Assembly: GCA_018806985.1 (NCBI GenBank)
Contig: JADANN010000162.1
Span: 62,001 to 126,000, forward strand
Length of the DNA: 64,000 nt
Direction: 5' to 3'
Origin: Angiostrongylus vasorum
Taxonomy: Eukaryota > Nematoda > Chromadorea > Rhabditida > Metastrongylidae
Under the pieces are notes generated by a model. That model did no database searches. It saw only the letters and a list, made by a program, of their open reading frames with translations, and was not told the DNA's origin. The position numbers and the translations under genes were made by a program. Shown here one piece after another: positions 46,672 through 59,163 of the stretch. Every line of letters begins with the position of its first letter. Position 1 is the stretch's first letter.

Positions 46672-49600
46672 TCTTAGATCGTCTACGAACTGTAGAGGAA
46701 TGGTCGTTTCCGTGTGCACACGGACCATCTCTTCTACCAATTTTCTGAACGGTTTGTCCATTCCATAGAAGGCCACTGGTATGCCCGATGTGCACACTGA
46801 ATGAACAGCTTATTATCACTATGACGTAGGAATATCATCATTACTATTATTAGTAATAATATTATTATCTCCACAAGTGGCCCGTGTTGCGCAGTGGTTA
46901 TGGGTGCCTTCCAATACACATGTACCCGTTGTTTCAACCCCGCCAAACCAAGTTTGTATCAAACCAACCTGGTCTGGGCGGTAAAAACATAGATTTGTTA
47001 GGTCAGTAATTCTTGCAAGTTATCGCATAAGCCAAATATATATTGAACCACATCTATCATGCCTGATGGAGTTCAAATGCACAGAGCACCCTTCACTAGA
47101 TCAACGCTGAACGCTTTATCTTTCATCACGTTCTGCTATGTTAATGGGTACTAGCATCAAAATGCAACTGTAATAAAGATGATATGAATCTTATTTTAAT
47201 GATTCATCCAGTGCTATCCTGAAAGAAGTTCTTTAAGAGCCCGAAAAGGTGTATGAATGACCTACATATACTCGTGATTTTTGCTGCAAGCTTTCCCTGT
47301 CCCACCACAACGGTAGAAGCCATATCTGCAATTCCCTCGGCCTGAATGTGAAATGCGAAGAGTGGAAAGATAACAAAATAACATTATGTTCACGAATACG
47401 AGTAAAGGTAATTTAGAAAGATACAAGAAGTTACAAATAGTTAATTTATTTCTAAGAATCGTTTTAATACAGACAACTACCTCTCCGCAAGGCTGTCCTG
47501 TCTCACCCTGACTACGTCCAGAAACCGAGTTCCAGGTATACCTAGGTCGCCCCGAAACTTTGCGAGGTAGTCGTGACTAGTTACTCGAAAGAAAAACTGG
47601 CAAGAAGAAATGATCATCACTTAAAAATGTGGTGTTGTCTGTGTCCTTTAAAAAAGCCGAGCTACAAGCTCTGTAGCGCGAAACGGTTGAAAATATCACT
47701 GGCACCTCTTCATATCACCCAACGATTAACGGGGTTTTACAAAATAGTACAAGTAACAACAGCCAAAAAGTACGAAGGGAAAAAGTGAGCAATACATCTG
47801 GAGGTAAAAAAGACCCATTCAGATCATAAAACTGGTAAATACTGGTAGCGTTTTATCCCATACTGTTTCAATGGCTTTCTCATCACGTTTTACAAGTTGC
47901 CATTTAGCTTCCCACTTACATTCCTTGATGGAGGCTTAGAGGAGAAGAGTACAGTAGCGGTTAATAGTCCAGCCGAGTACCTATAAAGGCGTTCGTCATC
48001 TTCACATGGAAACTCAAGAAATCTATTCGAAGAACCACCACTATCGTAGAAGCCTGGTTGCAGGATGATAGATGCTTTTACTTGACAGAGGCCAGTGGTT
48101 ACTTATGCTGACAGTGTATGAAGGTTCTAATTCGTTTATCTCGAGATTGGAAAGGAAATAAAAAGTTGTCTCAAACACCAAAATGCTAGCGACATCGAAA
48201 CTGTTCTCTGGCCTGTGTGATTCCAGAAGACGAACCGTGTTTTCTTTTTTCCAGCCGGCCTAGCAAAAGAGTATGTCCAAAAACTTGTGTACAAAATTAG
48301 TGTCATTTGTAGGCAACTGAGAAAATAGAACATTATGGGTGAAGAATTTCTAAGATGACATTATGGGTGCGAATTCTGGAAGAGGACGTCATGGATCTGG
48401 AGGAGATGGAAGGTTGAAGATTAATGCATCACATTCTGGTGAAACAAGGACTTTGTCCATACGTTGATAACTACAACATATCTATCCCTCCGACATATTT
48501 ACTACAGCACTATCGTTTTATTGTAAGCAGGACTTAATAAATCAAGCTGAGCTACTAATTTTCATCTAGCGAAAGTCTTAATAGTTCTTTTCCTCCTTGA
48601 AACAATGTTTTTGCTAATGTTTTGAAGCGTTCGAAATAAAAACTCAATCACAACGATGCTGAGATATTCGCAAAATTTGGACCCCGGGTCAGATCGAACC
48701 ACGACTTCCTTTTCCGGAGGCTCGCGCGTTACACACTGCGCCATGGAGGTCCTTGATCTGCGTTTCTCTCAGCTAGTTTTCTATTTACCAGTGCCATCAA
48801 CAATCACCCGTCAATGGGTTTGATCTGGTGAGCACACATCGGCACTGAACATAGTTAAGCTGAGGCTGCAGTCTAAACCGTAGTGTTTAGTTTTTATTTA
48901 CTGCATACTACAATTTTCACGGCGGAGTATTATGGGAAATGAACCACAACGATGCTGAGATATTCGCAGAACTTCGATCCCGGGCCAGATCGAACCACGA
49001 TTTCTCTTTCCGGGGCTCGTGCAAATAAAAACTCAATCTTCTCTTCATTCCGCAAAACAGCGCGAAGTGTTAGAAAATAAAACTGTAAGTAAAACAACTC
49101 CCTAGTCGTACTAATTTTCTTCCAGTTAAAAACTAACACTTAACGTTGCGCAATTGTGTAATGGTAACATTCCAAGGAACGTTTAAGGAAGCACAAAAGG
49201 AAGAGGCATTGCATGGAAGCCTTCACATAAGCGTTACTTATACAATAATCCGATCCGTACTGCTCATCAATACTCTCGATTATGCTGCATGAGAAGATAT
49301 ATGGAGGCCATCAATCGTTACTATGGTAAAACTTGCTCAACAGTGCACGTAGTGAACATCCTGATTCACGGAACGAGATCACCTTTGCTTTTGCTTGGAG
49401 CTGTAGGGAGGTTAAAATGGAATATACAGATCATTTTTGTTAAGCATGTAGTAAAACGAAGACGAATGGGGACAATGGGACAAGTCGGGCACATATGGGG
49501 CACGAGTGGGACGACGGCTGCCGCTCTCATGGGCGGCGCGATGTTTTCGCGAGGCTGTGCTGTGCACGTGGCATTCACGAGAAAGCCACGACGCGATCGA

Positions 49601-52600
49601 CTGCGAGGCCGCCGTTGGGTGGATGGGGAACACTGCCGATCTGTGAACTCTTCGCTTGGCTAGTAAAGACCGTTTTGTTCCTAGTTGTCTGCATTGATAG
49701 TACTGAAGCGTATTAAAGCGGGTAGATATTGATCAACACCTAAGGAATACGCCATGCATTCGACTTCGTCAGGTATCTTAGAGGTGAATGACTCGAAGTG
49801 GCCTATTGATGTATCTAATCGGTGTTTTGGTCATCCGTGAGAACACCGAAAGCAATCTGTCGGCCCTGAAGAGATGGAGGTCTTGGTGGGGGCTGGGTGC
49901 AGGAATGGATCAACGGCCGATCATGAGTGTATTGCAGGACACCTCGCAGGAATGGGTTGGTCATAACTGTAGTACTACACACAACAATAATAGACTCAAA
50001 ATAATGACAAGGATAACTTCTTCCAGGAGTCGTATTTTGCTGATCTCAGCACTACTAGTATTCGATTTGTTCACTCGTATCCATAACCCTCCAGAGATCT
50101 CCGCACATTGCCAGTGGATTAGGCTCCTGCTGCTTCATCGTCTTTGATCTTCCTCATAGATGTATCTGCATGCTGATCACGTCGATTCCCCCTGGAATCC
50201 ACGGATAGCTACGTTCGGAAAAGTCTGGTACCAATCTCATGAACCACGAGGGATGGTGAGTAACAGTTTTGTTGGGCTCGAGTGAGGTAGTAGAAGAGCC
50301 TTACGCGTGGATAATCCCTCTACCATTGTACTACATTACTAGCAATAACAGTAATATTAATAAGAGTATCAGTGACAAAGGACGCGTGTAGCGCAGTAGT
50401 CGGCGACGTCCTACAATACACATGGGAGCACTCTCTATGCCCAAGGCCCACACCCAGTCTTCCATCCCTCCAGTGTTGGCAAATTGGTACCAGAATTGTC
50501 GGAGAGGATAGCAGCACTGGCTCGATACATCGGTAGGCCACCGCGAGTCACTGCAAAGGCCAGATGTGCATCCAATCACCTCCAACGATGCTCAAAGAAG
50601 TCGAGTGCATGGCGCATACCTCAGAGATTGATCAACGGTTTATGACAGCAGTAGCTATCAGAATGTTAACTTTTTTATTCACTGCCTATTACAACTTTTC
50701 ACAGCAGGGTATTATGTGTGATACAGCCACAATGATGCTGAGATACTTGCAGAACTCGGACTGCAGGTATCTGCGGATTTCAACCACAGCCTCGGCCTAA
50801 ATAGGTTCAGTGCCGATGTGGGCCCCAGATCAATCCCGTTACGGGTGGTTGCTCATGGCATTGATCGATAAAAAACTAGCTGAGAGACAAGCGAAGCGAA
50901 GGACCCGCATGGTGTGGTGGTGAACGCGTTAGCCCTCGGAGAGGGTAATAGAGCGTTCGTTCCCCACCGTAGACACCTGCACTCGGGAGTTTTGCAAATA
51001 CATCAGCATCATTTTGGTAGTAGCGATCATAGTTGTGACAAGTAATGATGAACAATGGGAGTAATAGTAAATAATAACCATAGCAGTTATAATACTAATA
51101 ATAGGACTAATTATAAATAATGAAAAGGATAGAGCTCAGGGCGTTGATCAATCCCCTGAGGGATGCACCATGCATTTGACTTCATTAAGCATCGTTTGGA
51201 GTTGATTGAATGCTTACCTGGCCTTTACAATGACTCGCGGTGGCCTACCGATGTATCGAACCAGTGCTGCTATCCTCTCAGACAAGTTTGGCACCAATTT
51301 GTTGACCCCGAAGGGATGGAAAGCTTGGTGGGCCAAGGTCACGGAGATCGATCCCATGTGTGTGGCATGGCGCCTCCGACCACTGCGCCACACGTGACCC
51401 TTATAATAACAATGACAAAAATTCCTGAAAGTTCGAAGGCAAACCTAAAATAGTAGCGGAAAATCCTTCATAACGACGAAAGCAACATTGAAAAGCATCG
51501 TTCAAGAATGTCAGAAAAAAGATATGGTTGCTTTCCGTCCTCTCGAGTTGTAGCCCGTTTTATTTTAGTGGAGAATGCACACCTCAGGACCCCAGTGCAC
51601 CTGCTTGATGGATAGGAGAGTGCACGACACGTCGGGCAAAGTGCACGATCTGTCCACGTGTGGAACGTGTGCACCCATTATTCGACCTTCTTCGAACGTT
51701 TTTTTTTCTTTTGCGACAAAAAACAGAAGGACAAGTGGGATCGAACGTTCATTGAAGACTTCAGGAATCAATGTAATCGATCTAGACGGCGGGACGTAAC
51801 CGATAGGTTTCCGAAACTGGTTCGCGGACGTCGTTCAGCATCCGACACCACTGGCTTTCACCGTTTCGGACCTGGCATTCGCCGGTCACTCGCTTCCTGA
51901 AAACACTGGAATTTCAATTAGAAGTTCTACATAGGGCGCATTCCGCACTTCCTCCTCCCAAAGACTAGTCGCTGCGTAGTGAGCTGTTTGAAAATGCTTT
52001 AGCCTCATCTTAACTAGGTTCGTTGCCGATTTGGAATCCCTAGATCAGTCCCGTTGACGGGTGATTGCTGATGGCGCCGATCAACAGAACTAGCTGAGAG
52101 ACAGGCGAAACGAAGGACCAGCATGGTGTGGTGGTGAACGCGTTACTCCTCGGAAAGGGCAATAGCGCGTTCGTTCAACACCGCAGACACCTGCGGTCCG
52201 CAGTTTTGCAAATATCTCAGCATCATCTTAGTTGGAAATTCTTTTTTTTGGTATGTTATAAAGCTAAACTACAGTTCAAACTTTAGACTAAACTAAGCTC
52301 TAAACTTTAAACTAAACCATAACTCAAATTCCAAACTATAGTGCTCGTTCGATTCCGCTCCGGGCTCACCAAAGCTCTCATCCCTTCAGTGTCGGGAAGA
52401 TGCTAGTGGGCTTGTCCGGGAAAAAAATCACTCTCTGCAATCCATTTGAGAACACAATAGTCCGGTTATCTCAGGACTCTAGTGGGAATCGTCTCGACCA
52501 GCATTCAACGTCAATCATGATGAAAGGAAATCCTCGAGCAGAAGCCAAAGCCACACGTAAGATTTGGAAGACCTTCGTGGATGACGGATGCGAGGAAACG

Positions 52601-55600
52601 AATGGAATGTGAAAAGTGCTGGTATCCACACAGTAGATATAAAAAAAGAGTCGTATAAGAGAAATTTTTTATGTGGCAGGTAACACTATTCTGGTTGCTG
52701 GAGGATGAATCGCCCCAATGAAAACGAATAATTTTGGACGATATTCAACCAGGAAACGTGCTGCAACCCATAGTGCTGTCGACTGAGATCGGAAAGAACA
52801 AAACAGCAAGACATTTTATACCATTTCATTCGTACAATGCTATACTTGACTCGATTCGAATGCAGAGACGAATATTATAAAAGAAACAGTTGCTATTTTC
52901 ACTGGACTCCAATCACTTTTTAGACAAGGCAATGCCGCCGAAATAGGATTTCGAACAACCTCGCGTCAGCTTATGAATAAAAGAAAGCTTGAATGAACAG
53001 TTAGAGTACATTAAGTTCACCCGAGAGAAACAAAAAGAAAACTGATTTCCATTTCTGAATGTCCAAATTAACCTATCCGAAAACGGCCATATTAAGAAGT
53101 GGGACCAAAAGCCAAGTAGTAAAAACATCTTGATTTGGATTACTTTTCCTCTCACCCCTCGCACACAAAAAATGGCCTTATAAGAAACATGTTTCGAACA
53201 GCAACCAGCATGTGCACAGGAAGAGGTCAGAGGGAGGAGCATCCCGGAACATGACGCAGCAGATAGCCATTTCTAATAGCTACGAAACTGTAGCTTCTCC
53301 AGATATGTATAGAGGAAAACCCAAGCCCCTAAACGACAACTCTAGCGAGAATGGAGTCCCATTTATCCTGCCTTCCATTTCCAATGAATCAAGTGCAGCT
53401 ATAAAACGTTGCTTTAAAATAGCTGATCTGAAGAATTCGGTAACAGTGACTGAAATACGACCGGGACTCTAAGACACCAGCTAATTCTCAACCCGCTGTG
53501 TACCGTCAATGTATGAACGCAGAGTTGCATAAATTAGTCTAACGGCAGAGATAGTGGTCGGGTTGAGTTTATCTGAGCTCTTGTAAAGCGTGTGGGAACG
53601 AGTACATTGGCGAAACGGGTACACCACTCTTCATTCGTATAAAGGAACACCTTTATAACCGAACCGATAAACTTAAAGTGAAACCAAGTACTCCACTAGG
53701 TGCGCATAGGACACAGATGCATAACGGGGAGGATTTTGAAGTAGAAATTAACATCCTCGTACAGGAATCGAATACACCAGCACACAAAACTCTCGAAGCA
53801 TTCTGGATACATTCCAGGAATCCGAAAAGGCGAAGTCCACCGGAACGTCAGCTTGTTTGTAAATAAAGAATGCAGAAACAACGTCCTGTCTGCGCATCAA
53901 GAAAACAGTAGAAGAAAACTGTTCGACAATTCGCCTTCCACTCCGTTTTGCTGAGTACTTATTATCAGTTATCAGACGGCTACTTACCAGACATTCATTC
54001 GCTTCACTTAACAACCATTTCAAAAGTAATTCCTATAGTGGCGCCTAGTAACTATTACCACTATTACGAAGTATGAAAAGAGGATTGAAACACCATGTGG
54101 TCTCTTGATAAGGATGCCATATTAATTACCGAACATTCAAAATATGGGCGCCCATTTTTTGCCTTCGCTCAGAAAATCCACAGTTAATTAAACTTAGGAA
54201 CATTTCGCTTAAATCAACAATTCACTTGTTCTGCCACATTATAACTCCGTTATAAATAGCTAATTATTCTAGTTAAAATGCGACTATTAATTGAACAGTG
54301 AGCTTCTCCTACCGAAAAATGAACTGATAAGCGAGGTCCAAAGAATCGCAGTGAGAAATCCCTGTAGTTTTTTAAGCCTAACACTAATAGAACAACCTTG
54401 TTTTATTGATAAGCTAACACAAGGTTCTCATCAGATAGCGGCCAACTTTTCGACGTCTTCTTCTTCATCAGAGCCGATGATCCGAGTCGACGGCCCACAG
54501 TCGTTGGTCTTCTCGATGAGGTGTCTCCTTCGTTGTATCAAGTCGAGTCTTCTTGGGTTGAAAACCGCATGGATGAGGCAACCGCCCTCGGTAGCACTAT
54601 TTTATACAGGACGGTTGTTGTTGACAGTGATTAGTGATATCCTTAGGTAATAATTTGTTTTTCAGCTGGCAATCCATCCTGCAGTGGTCGGCATAAGATA
54701 AGCTTGCACGTAACCATGTAATAGCATTGAAACCGACTTTCAAGCATTGAAACCGATTTTCACTTAACCTCGCTGTAAATCAACAATGGACCCTATTTCG
54801 TTGATAGCCAACACAAGGTTGTTATCAAACAACTAGTAGAAGTGTTTAGTTCATCATCATCAACTCATTTACTCTATGAAGTGGTCCAGTTACGATAATG
54901 AAAAATGTGAAGTATTCACATAGAGTAGTCTACGTACGTATTAAGAGTTTTGGAACGAGCTACACTTACCGTCCATCGATACACTGTACAACTTGACAGA
55001 CAACCATAGCTCTAAAAATGTCGACACGCAGCACGTCAAAAACCATCTTCTTGGCAAAACTCAGGCCTGTCTGCGTCTCATCCCGTCGACGACGGTGTTC
55101 CGATTTGTGGATTTCCTCGAATCGACCACTCACGAATAAGATCGCTCGAACATGTATTTCTGAAGAAACGCTTATTGACCATGTTGTAGGCAAGCCGGCA
55201 AGCCCATTAAAAGCATTCCCAGATCAAAAACATACGTATAAACCCCGATTGAGAAGGAACCTGCGCGAAACGTCAGTACCGAGATATTCATAACATGATA
55301 CACCGTTTTTCTTGCATCTTCAGTGTTTGGATCAATCTGAAGATTGGTAGCCGTACAATTCGAAACCACAAGGCGTTGAGAAGTTGGCAAATAGGTGATT
55401 GACACATCAAGTTCACCCAAATCCTACAGAATAACACATTCTTTGGAAAATGTGGAAGTCAACAAGGAGAGTAAAATTCCAAACTGTCGGTACAGGAACA
55501 GAAACCGCTGCTGATTGAGCTACCTACAGGCGTTAGAATTCTCATGGGCAGCTCGAATTCCCGAAATCGTTCAATGGGATTTGTGTCGATCCAGTAGTCA

Positions 55601-58398
55601 CATTCCGTTATTCCAACCTGAATTGAAAAAATGAGAACCCCATGATCGAGCCTTAATCAGGGAAAGCTGCCAACTCTTCAGTTACCTCGTATTCATCCTT
55701 CGCTACGTCACAGAACTGAATTTTCATGAGAGTACTGTGAAAAACATGCTTGGTGAGTTGACATGAAAAGAACTCATTGAAAATAGTTGTAATACACCGT
55801 GGAACCGCCAACGTTCGGTATGCCATGGGATCACGGGCCAAGACCTCCTAAAAACAGGACACAGCTAACATGTGACGCCCGTAAAAGGATTAACGAAATC
55901 AATCCGTCAATACAATAGGCGTTGAACAATCCCCTCGGAATACATCATGCCTTGTTTTCCATTAAGTGTCGTAGAGCTGCTTGAATGTATATTTGACTTG
56001 AGCAATCACTTGTGGGCGTTTAGTTATGTATCGTGTTTTTACTGCTCACTGACACGTCTCCTACAAATTTGCCCACCGCTAAGGAATGAGAGATTTGATC
56101 AGCACGGTCGTGTCGAACCAAAGACGACGTGTGTGTCGCAGGGCACTTTTAATTACTGTACTACTCGTCGCTTACCGAATCTCTCTTGCTAATAAAATTG
56201 TGCTAATAAAACAAGAAATCATTTCATGGAGTGCTATGAGGTGAACTTCTCGCTAACTCACACTTAAATTCTTCATTTTGAGCCAATATGAATGCTAATA
56301 TTGTATAATATAAACTATATTAATCTTTTCCAGAACTCTGCTAATACACAAACATAGGACAGAAAAGAATAGCAAAACTCACTTGAATATTTATACATTT
56401 ACAGTTATCTATTGCCCATGTCCTCGCAACTGTTTACCGCTTCATTCTAGCTGGGAGTTGGTCCTGGGCATCGCGCTGCACTGTACAGCGAAGAGATTCA
56501 TCTCCACTGCACAGGTTCCCAAGCTGAGAAGGAGACCGGCGTTCCCATCAGGAAGCCCAGTTAAGAGTAAACCAATACCAGCGCCATTCACCACCGTCCT
56601 GATATCAAACTAGTCGCATGGTGACAAATGTACCTAACATCCACAAGAGCAGCGACTGCTTGTGGTGGTGACGACTTAGGGCAGACTTTGGCCCACGATG
56701 GCTGAACTGGCAAAACTCCGAAAAAAATGGAAGTTATGCTGGGGCGCGCAAAACCAGTGAAGCCGGGGCATCCAAGTATCCAAGTAAGTAAGTACTACCC
56801 ATAGACGAAAGTGAAACCGCAAAGCCTTTTTTTCGTCTTCAGGAAACAAGTGAAAAAAAAGTGAAACGAAGTCTCTTCGAAAGAAACGAATGAAATCTTT
56901 GATTCCAACCTCCCAGCTAATCTCTCGTTTTCTTCCAATCCATGTCTTCCTATTTAGTCCTTTGACGACAAACATCACCATGCGAGAGTGTTTAGTTGTT
57001 ATCGACGGCGTGAACGGCGCATGCGAGACCCTTCTGATGTAGAAGTTGAATGTCTCCTCAGCTTCCTTGAATTCAAAAGCAATAGTGACTGTTGGTGTCT
57101 TGGGTTCCTGCAGCAACATTGAACACTGTTATTAATACAACCAAGATGACGCTGAGATGTATACGAAGCTCCGGACCGCAGGTGTCTACAATGGGAATAT
57201 CAATAGAAAACTAGCTGAGAGACAGGCGAAAAGAAGGACCCACATGGTGTGGTGGTGAACGCGTCAACCCCCGGAAAGGGTAGTAGTGCGTTCGCTCCCC
57301 ACCCTAAACACCTGCGGTCCGGAGTTTTGAAAATATCTCAGCATCGTCTTGGTTGCATTTCACATGATATCCTGCCGTGAAAATTGTTGTAGACAGTAAA
57401 TAAAAAAGGTTAAGACTGCTATTACTTTTTTTACGAATATTACCCCAAAGGTAGAACGAAGTGGACTTAAAAAAGTTCCATTAGGTTGATTACAAATAGC
57501 ACAGTAGGATGAATTATGAAGCAGTGCGCTTAAAAACACTTTAAATGAGCATGAATAACAGGTAGATGTAAATTTTCCATATTTTCTTTACAATGGTATG
57601 CTAAGAGTCACTGAATTGTGAAGGGATCTCGAGCCCGCTAATTGCTAGACTAAATGGCGCACCATCAATGAAGGTTAGCTGTGTGAATGCGGGACCCAAG
57701 CGAATGGATTGAGATCAGTTTTGCTGTGCATACTGCATCAGATTACCTTACACCTTCGTTTCCTACGCATTTGTGGCAGGGTCCACTTATTTACGCGCAT
57801 TACGATTCAAAGAAAAGCCTGGTGGTTCCTGGGTGTCCTCAATGGAAGAGTATCGTTACAGAACAGCGTAGCAGCCACCAGCCAACCTCTCGTCAAAAAA
57901 AGAACGAAAATAAAAGAAGAAGGCTGTGCTATTTCATGTGTTCTTTGGTTGAATAGGTTATATGGTGAGTGACAGGTGTAAATGGAGTACCTAGTGGTGC
58001 TTCGTCGAATCACTTAGTGATTGATAGATGCAGATAATACACACTCTTCGAATGCAGCGATTTCTAGCAACTGCAGTAAACATTCCCAAAATTTAATTTT
58101 TTCTTCAATAACAGCTTCATCTATCTTCCAAAATCTTGCAGGATTTCTTTGCACGTAATAAGACTCGTAGGTGCTTCTTTCTCACTATAAGACTAGCATA
58201 ATATCACTATAATAAAGAGTTTATATTGTTTTATCGTAATGTGAAGAGTTTGCGCGTGAATAGACTTGAACAGACTACGTGAGGATCAGTATTAGCAGGT
58301 TAGTGCATAACGGGGAAGACGGCTACCTTCACACACTCGTCACGCGTCGTTTGGAAGAGGAAACAACTCACGTCGTCCGAATCGTCGTAGTCCGCCAT
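46672..58398 (-). CDS. Tandem C2-like domain protein (synaptotagmin-like), atypical
   Basis: Minus exons: 58372-58398 (MADYDDSDD), 56910-57107, 55686-55847, 55528-55617, 55304-55423, 55236-55260 (25-base microexon), 54970-55159, 47507-47576, 47272-47341 and 46672-46796. All joins are in phase. C2A runs from VTIAFEFKEAEETFNFYI through TTIFNEFFSCQLTKH to MKIQFCDVAKDEYE. C2B starts GELDVSITYLPTSQRL and continues with HVRAILFVSGRFEE and GLSFAKKMVFDV. The 'xPxFNExF' and 'GELxxSLxYLP' signatures are known for synaptotagmin-type C2 domains. The acidic loop residues that bind Ca2+ look depleted, so membrane binding may be Ca2+-independent (inference). The last three exons (DYLAKFRGDLGIPG, MASTVVVGQGKLAAKI, VAFYGMDKPFRKLVEEMV) follow a 7.4-kb repeat-filled intron and could belong to another gene. 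Exon 2 could alternatively end at 56979. Confidence 0.6.
46868..47130 (+). mobile_element. tRNA-derived SINE, family A
   Basis: Head ttgcgcagtggttatggg, then gttgtttcaaccccg in the B-box position, and a body ending 'caacgctgaacgctttatc'. It is inserted between exons 46672-46796 and 47272-47341 of the minus-strand gene. Confidence 0.65.
47830..48590. other. Intronic or spacer DNA; nothing recognised
   Basis: AT-rich DNA inside the long intron of the C2-like gene, with no exon-like segment on the minus strand. Confidence 0.35.
48600..48910 (-). mobile_element. Family C repeat with tRNA-like boxes
   Basis: On the minus strand, tggcgcagtgtgtaacgcg resembles an A-box and gtggttcgatctgaccc a B-box, followed by 'aaattttgcgaatatctcag', the conserved family end. 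This places family C among tRNA-derived elements. Confidence 0.6.
48930..49060 (-). mobile_element. Family C repeat, truncated
   Basis: Repeats the 'gctgagatattcgcagaac' to 'gatcgaaccacgatttc' part of the neighbouring copy at 48655-48710, in the same orientation. Confidence 0.55.
49480..49660. other. GC-rich block inside the long intron
   Basis: About 180 bases of clearly raised GC, open in several frames on both strands (plus frame: GTTAAALMGGAMFSRG; minus frame: NATCTAQPRENIAPPMRAAA). No matching splice junction was found, so it is not called as an exon. It could be an exon of the host gene, a nested gene or a regulatory island. Confidence 0.25.
49735..49965 (-). mobile_element. SINE family A, diverged
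   Basis: 'cgccatgcattcgacttcgt' and 'gtggcctattgatgtatc' stand in the family-A order, reversed. The tRNA-like head is hardly recognisable. Confidence 0.5.
50385..50650 (+). mobile_element. tRNA-derived SINE, family A
   Basis: Head gtgtagcgcagtagtcgg, then 'aattggtaccagaattgtcg', 'acatcggtaggccaccgcga', 'gtgcatccaatcacctccaa' and 'gagtgcatggcgcatacctc'. The tail is short. Confidence 0.7.
50655..51020. repeat. Family C foldback element
   Basis: Left arm 'gctgagatacttgcagaact', centre 'aatcccgttacgggtggttg', then a right arm with 'ggtggtgaacgcgttagccc' and 'gagttttgcaaatacatcag'. The left arm has lost part of its middle compared with 40255-40640. Confidence 0.65.
51135..51395 (-). mobile_element. 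tRNA-derived SINE, family A
   Basis: Reverse orientation with head gtggcgcagtggtcggaggc near 51395, gggatcgatctccg, 'aattggtgccaaacttgtct' and the tail end at 51135. Confidence 0.7.
51400..51995. other. Intronic DNA; nothing recognised
   Basis: Open frames at 51565-51900 lack splice support and recognisable domains. Confidence 0.3.
52000..52235 (-). repeat. Family C repeat, one arm plus centre
   Basis: The centre 'cagtcccgttgacgggtgat' and right arm 'ggtggtgaacgcgttactcc' to 'tttgcaaatatctcagcatc' are present. The left arm is missing. Confidence 0.6.
52345..52650 (+). mobile_element. SINE-like repeat, family F
   Basis: Begins 'ctcgttcgattccgctccgg' (B-box-like), keeps 'cgaccagcattcaacgtca' and ends 'ggtatccacacagtagata', as in the 12165 copy. 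Confidence 0.6.
52930..53870 (+). mobile_element. Penelope-like element fragment with GIY-YIG module
   Basis: From RT thumb remnants (NEQLEYIKFTRE, FPFLNVQINLS) through the linker to a GIY-YIG module at 53580-53850: 'SSCKACGNEYIGETGTPLF', 'TPLGAHRTQMHNGEDFEVE' and 'KTLEAFWIHSRNPKRRSPP'. This is the best-preserved GIY-YIG copy here, but stops occur between blocks. It lies in the long intron of the C2-like gene, antisense to it. Confidence 0.8.
54405..54625. repeat. Repeat family R
   Basis: 'cttcatcagagccgatgatc' and 'gagtcgacggcccacag' match the order in the copies at 17205 and 43160. It ends at 'tacaggacggttgttg'. Confidence 0.5.
55915..56170 (-). mobile_element. SINE family A, diverged
   Basis: 'cgttgaacaatcccctcgga', then the reversed body order. 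The head near 56150 is poorly conserved. It lies in the intron between C2-like exons 55686-55847 and 56910-57107. Confidence 0.5.
56430..56790 (+). repeat. Interspersed repeat family G, most complete copy
   Basis: About 360 bases matching the reverse complement of 10790-11170 over most of their length, including 'gctgagaaggagaccggcgt' and 'cttgtggtggtgacgactta', and ending 'catccaagtatccaagtaag'. It starts the long spurious frame seen in the downstream part of the C2-like exon 2 region. Confidence 0.65.
57135..57425. repeat. Family C foldback element
   Basis: Short left arm (gctccggaccgcaggtgtct) and full right arm, ending with the terminus whose reverse complement is ttttatttactgtctacaac. 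It lies in the intron between the first two exons of the C2-like gene. Confidence 0.7.
57430..58370. other. First intron of the C2-like gene; nothing further recognised
   Basis: Open frames at 57687-57972 on the plus strand have no support. The sequence just above 58398 should hold the start region of the C2-like gene; a ctgtag acceptor 4 bases before the ATG suits trans-splicing. Confidence 0.35.
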
Positions 58399-59163
58399 GC
58401 TCCTACAGCCACGTCAGTTGTCGAGAACGATTCTCGACACGATCAATAGCGGGACCGAATCTGTTGTTCATCGTCTGCATCCACCTGGCAGAACACACAT
58501 CATGGGAACTGCAATGTGTCTGGATGGAGCCAGTGACAGCGTGAAACATCCGCCGTTTTCTCTATGGAGTGGATTCCAACGATTTCTTTTCCAATCTACA
58601 AAAATGTCAAAAATATTTATTTATCAGACCTATGTTCGGTGGACATTTATAAACTAATGGAAACATGACGTTAGTGAAAAATCTTCATGTTTTGTCGGAA
58701 TAGTAGGTCATTTTAAGAGCTCGTATGCTGCAAATAAGCAAATGGCCAAATAAACATGTATGTACGAATTACTGTAGCCGATTCATAAGTGGTATCATAA
58801 TGTCAACATACACACGATAGGCCTCTCAGCGGTTAGACGTGTCCTGCAATACACACGTGATCGTTGGTTCGTTCCCACGCACCTATCGCATCCGGTTCAT
58901 GGATCAGCAACTACTATACATGCATACATACATGTATATAAATTTATACATGCATATACACATACATATGTATATGCATATATGTGCAAAGAGAGAGGCT
59001 ATCAAACTAATGATTGATTTTAAGGTCGGTTAGAAACTGGATGTGGGTGCTTGCAAAGCATTGAATAGCATAAAGTCACGCGCTCATATCAGGAAGTTGT
59101 TACAGGTAATGACTAGCAGCAGGTGATCTGACTCGTTTCTAGGGACTCTAGACAGAGTAAACT

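Noticed and set aside
56676..57119. 147-codon minus ORF as one exon
   Set aside because: Its 3' half runs into repeat family G (56430-56790), so only the part down to about 56910 is likely coding.
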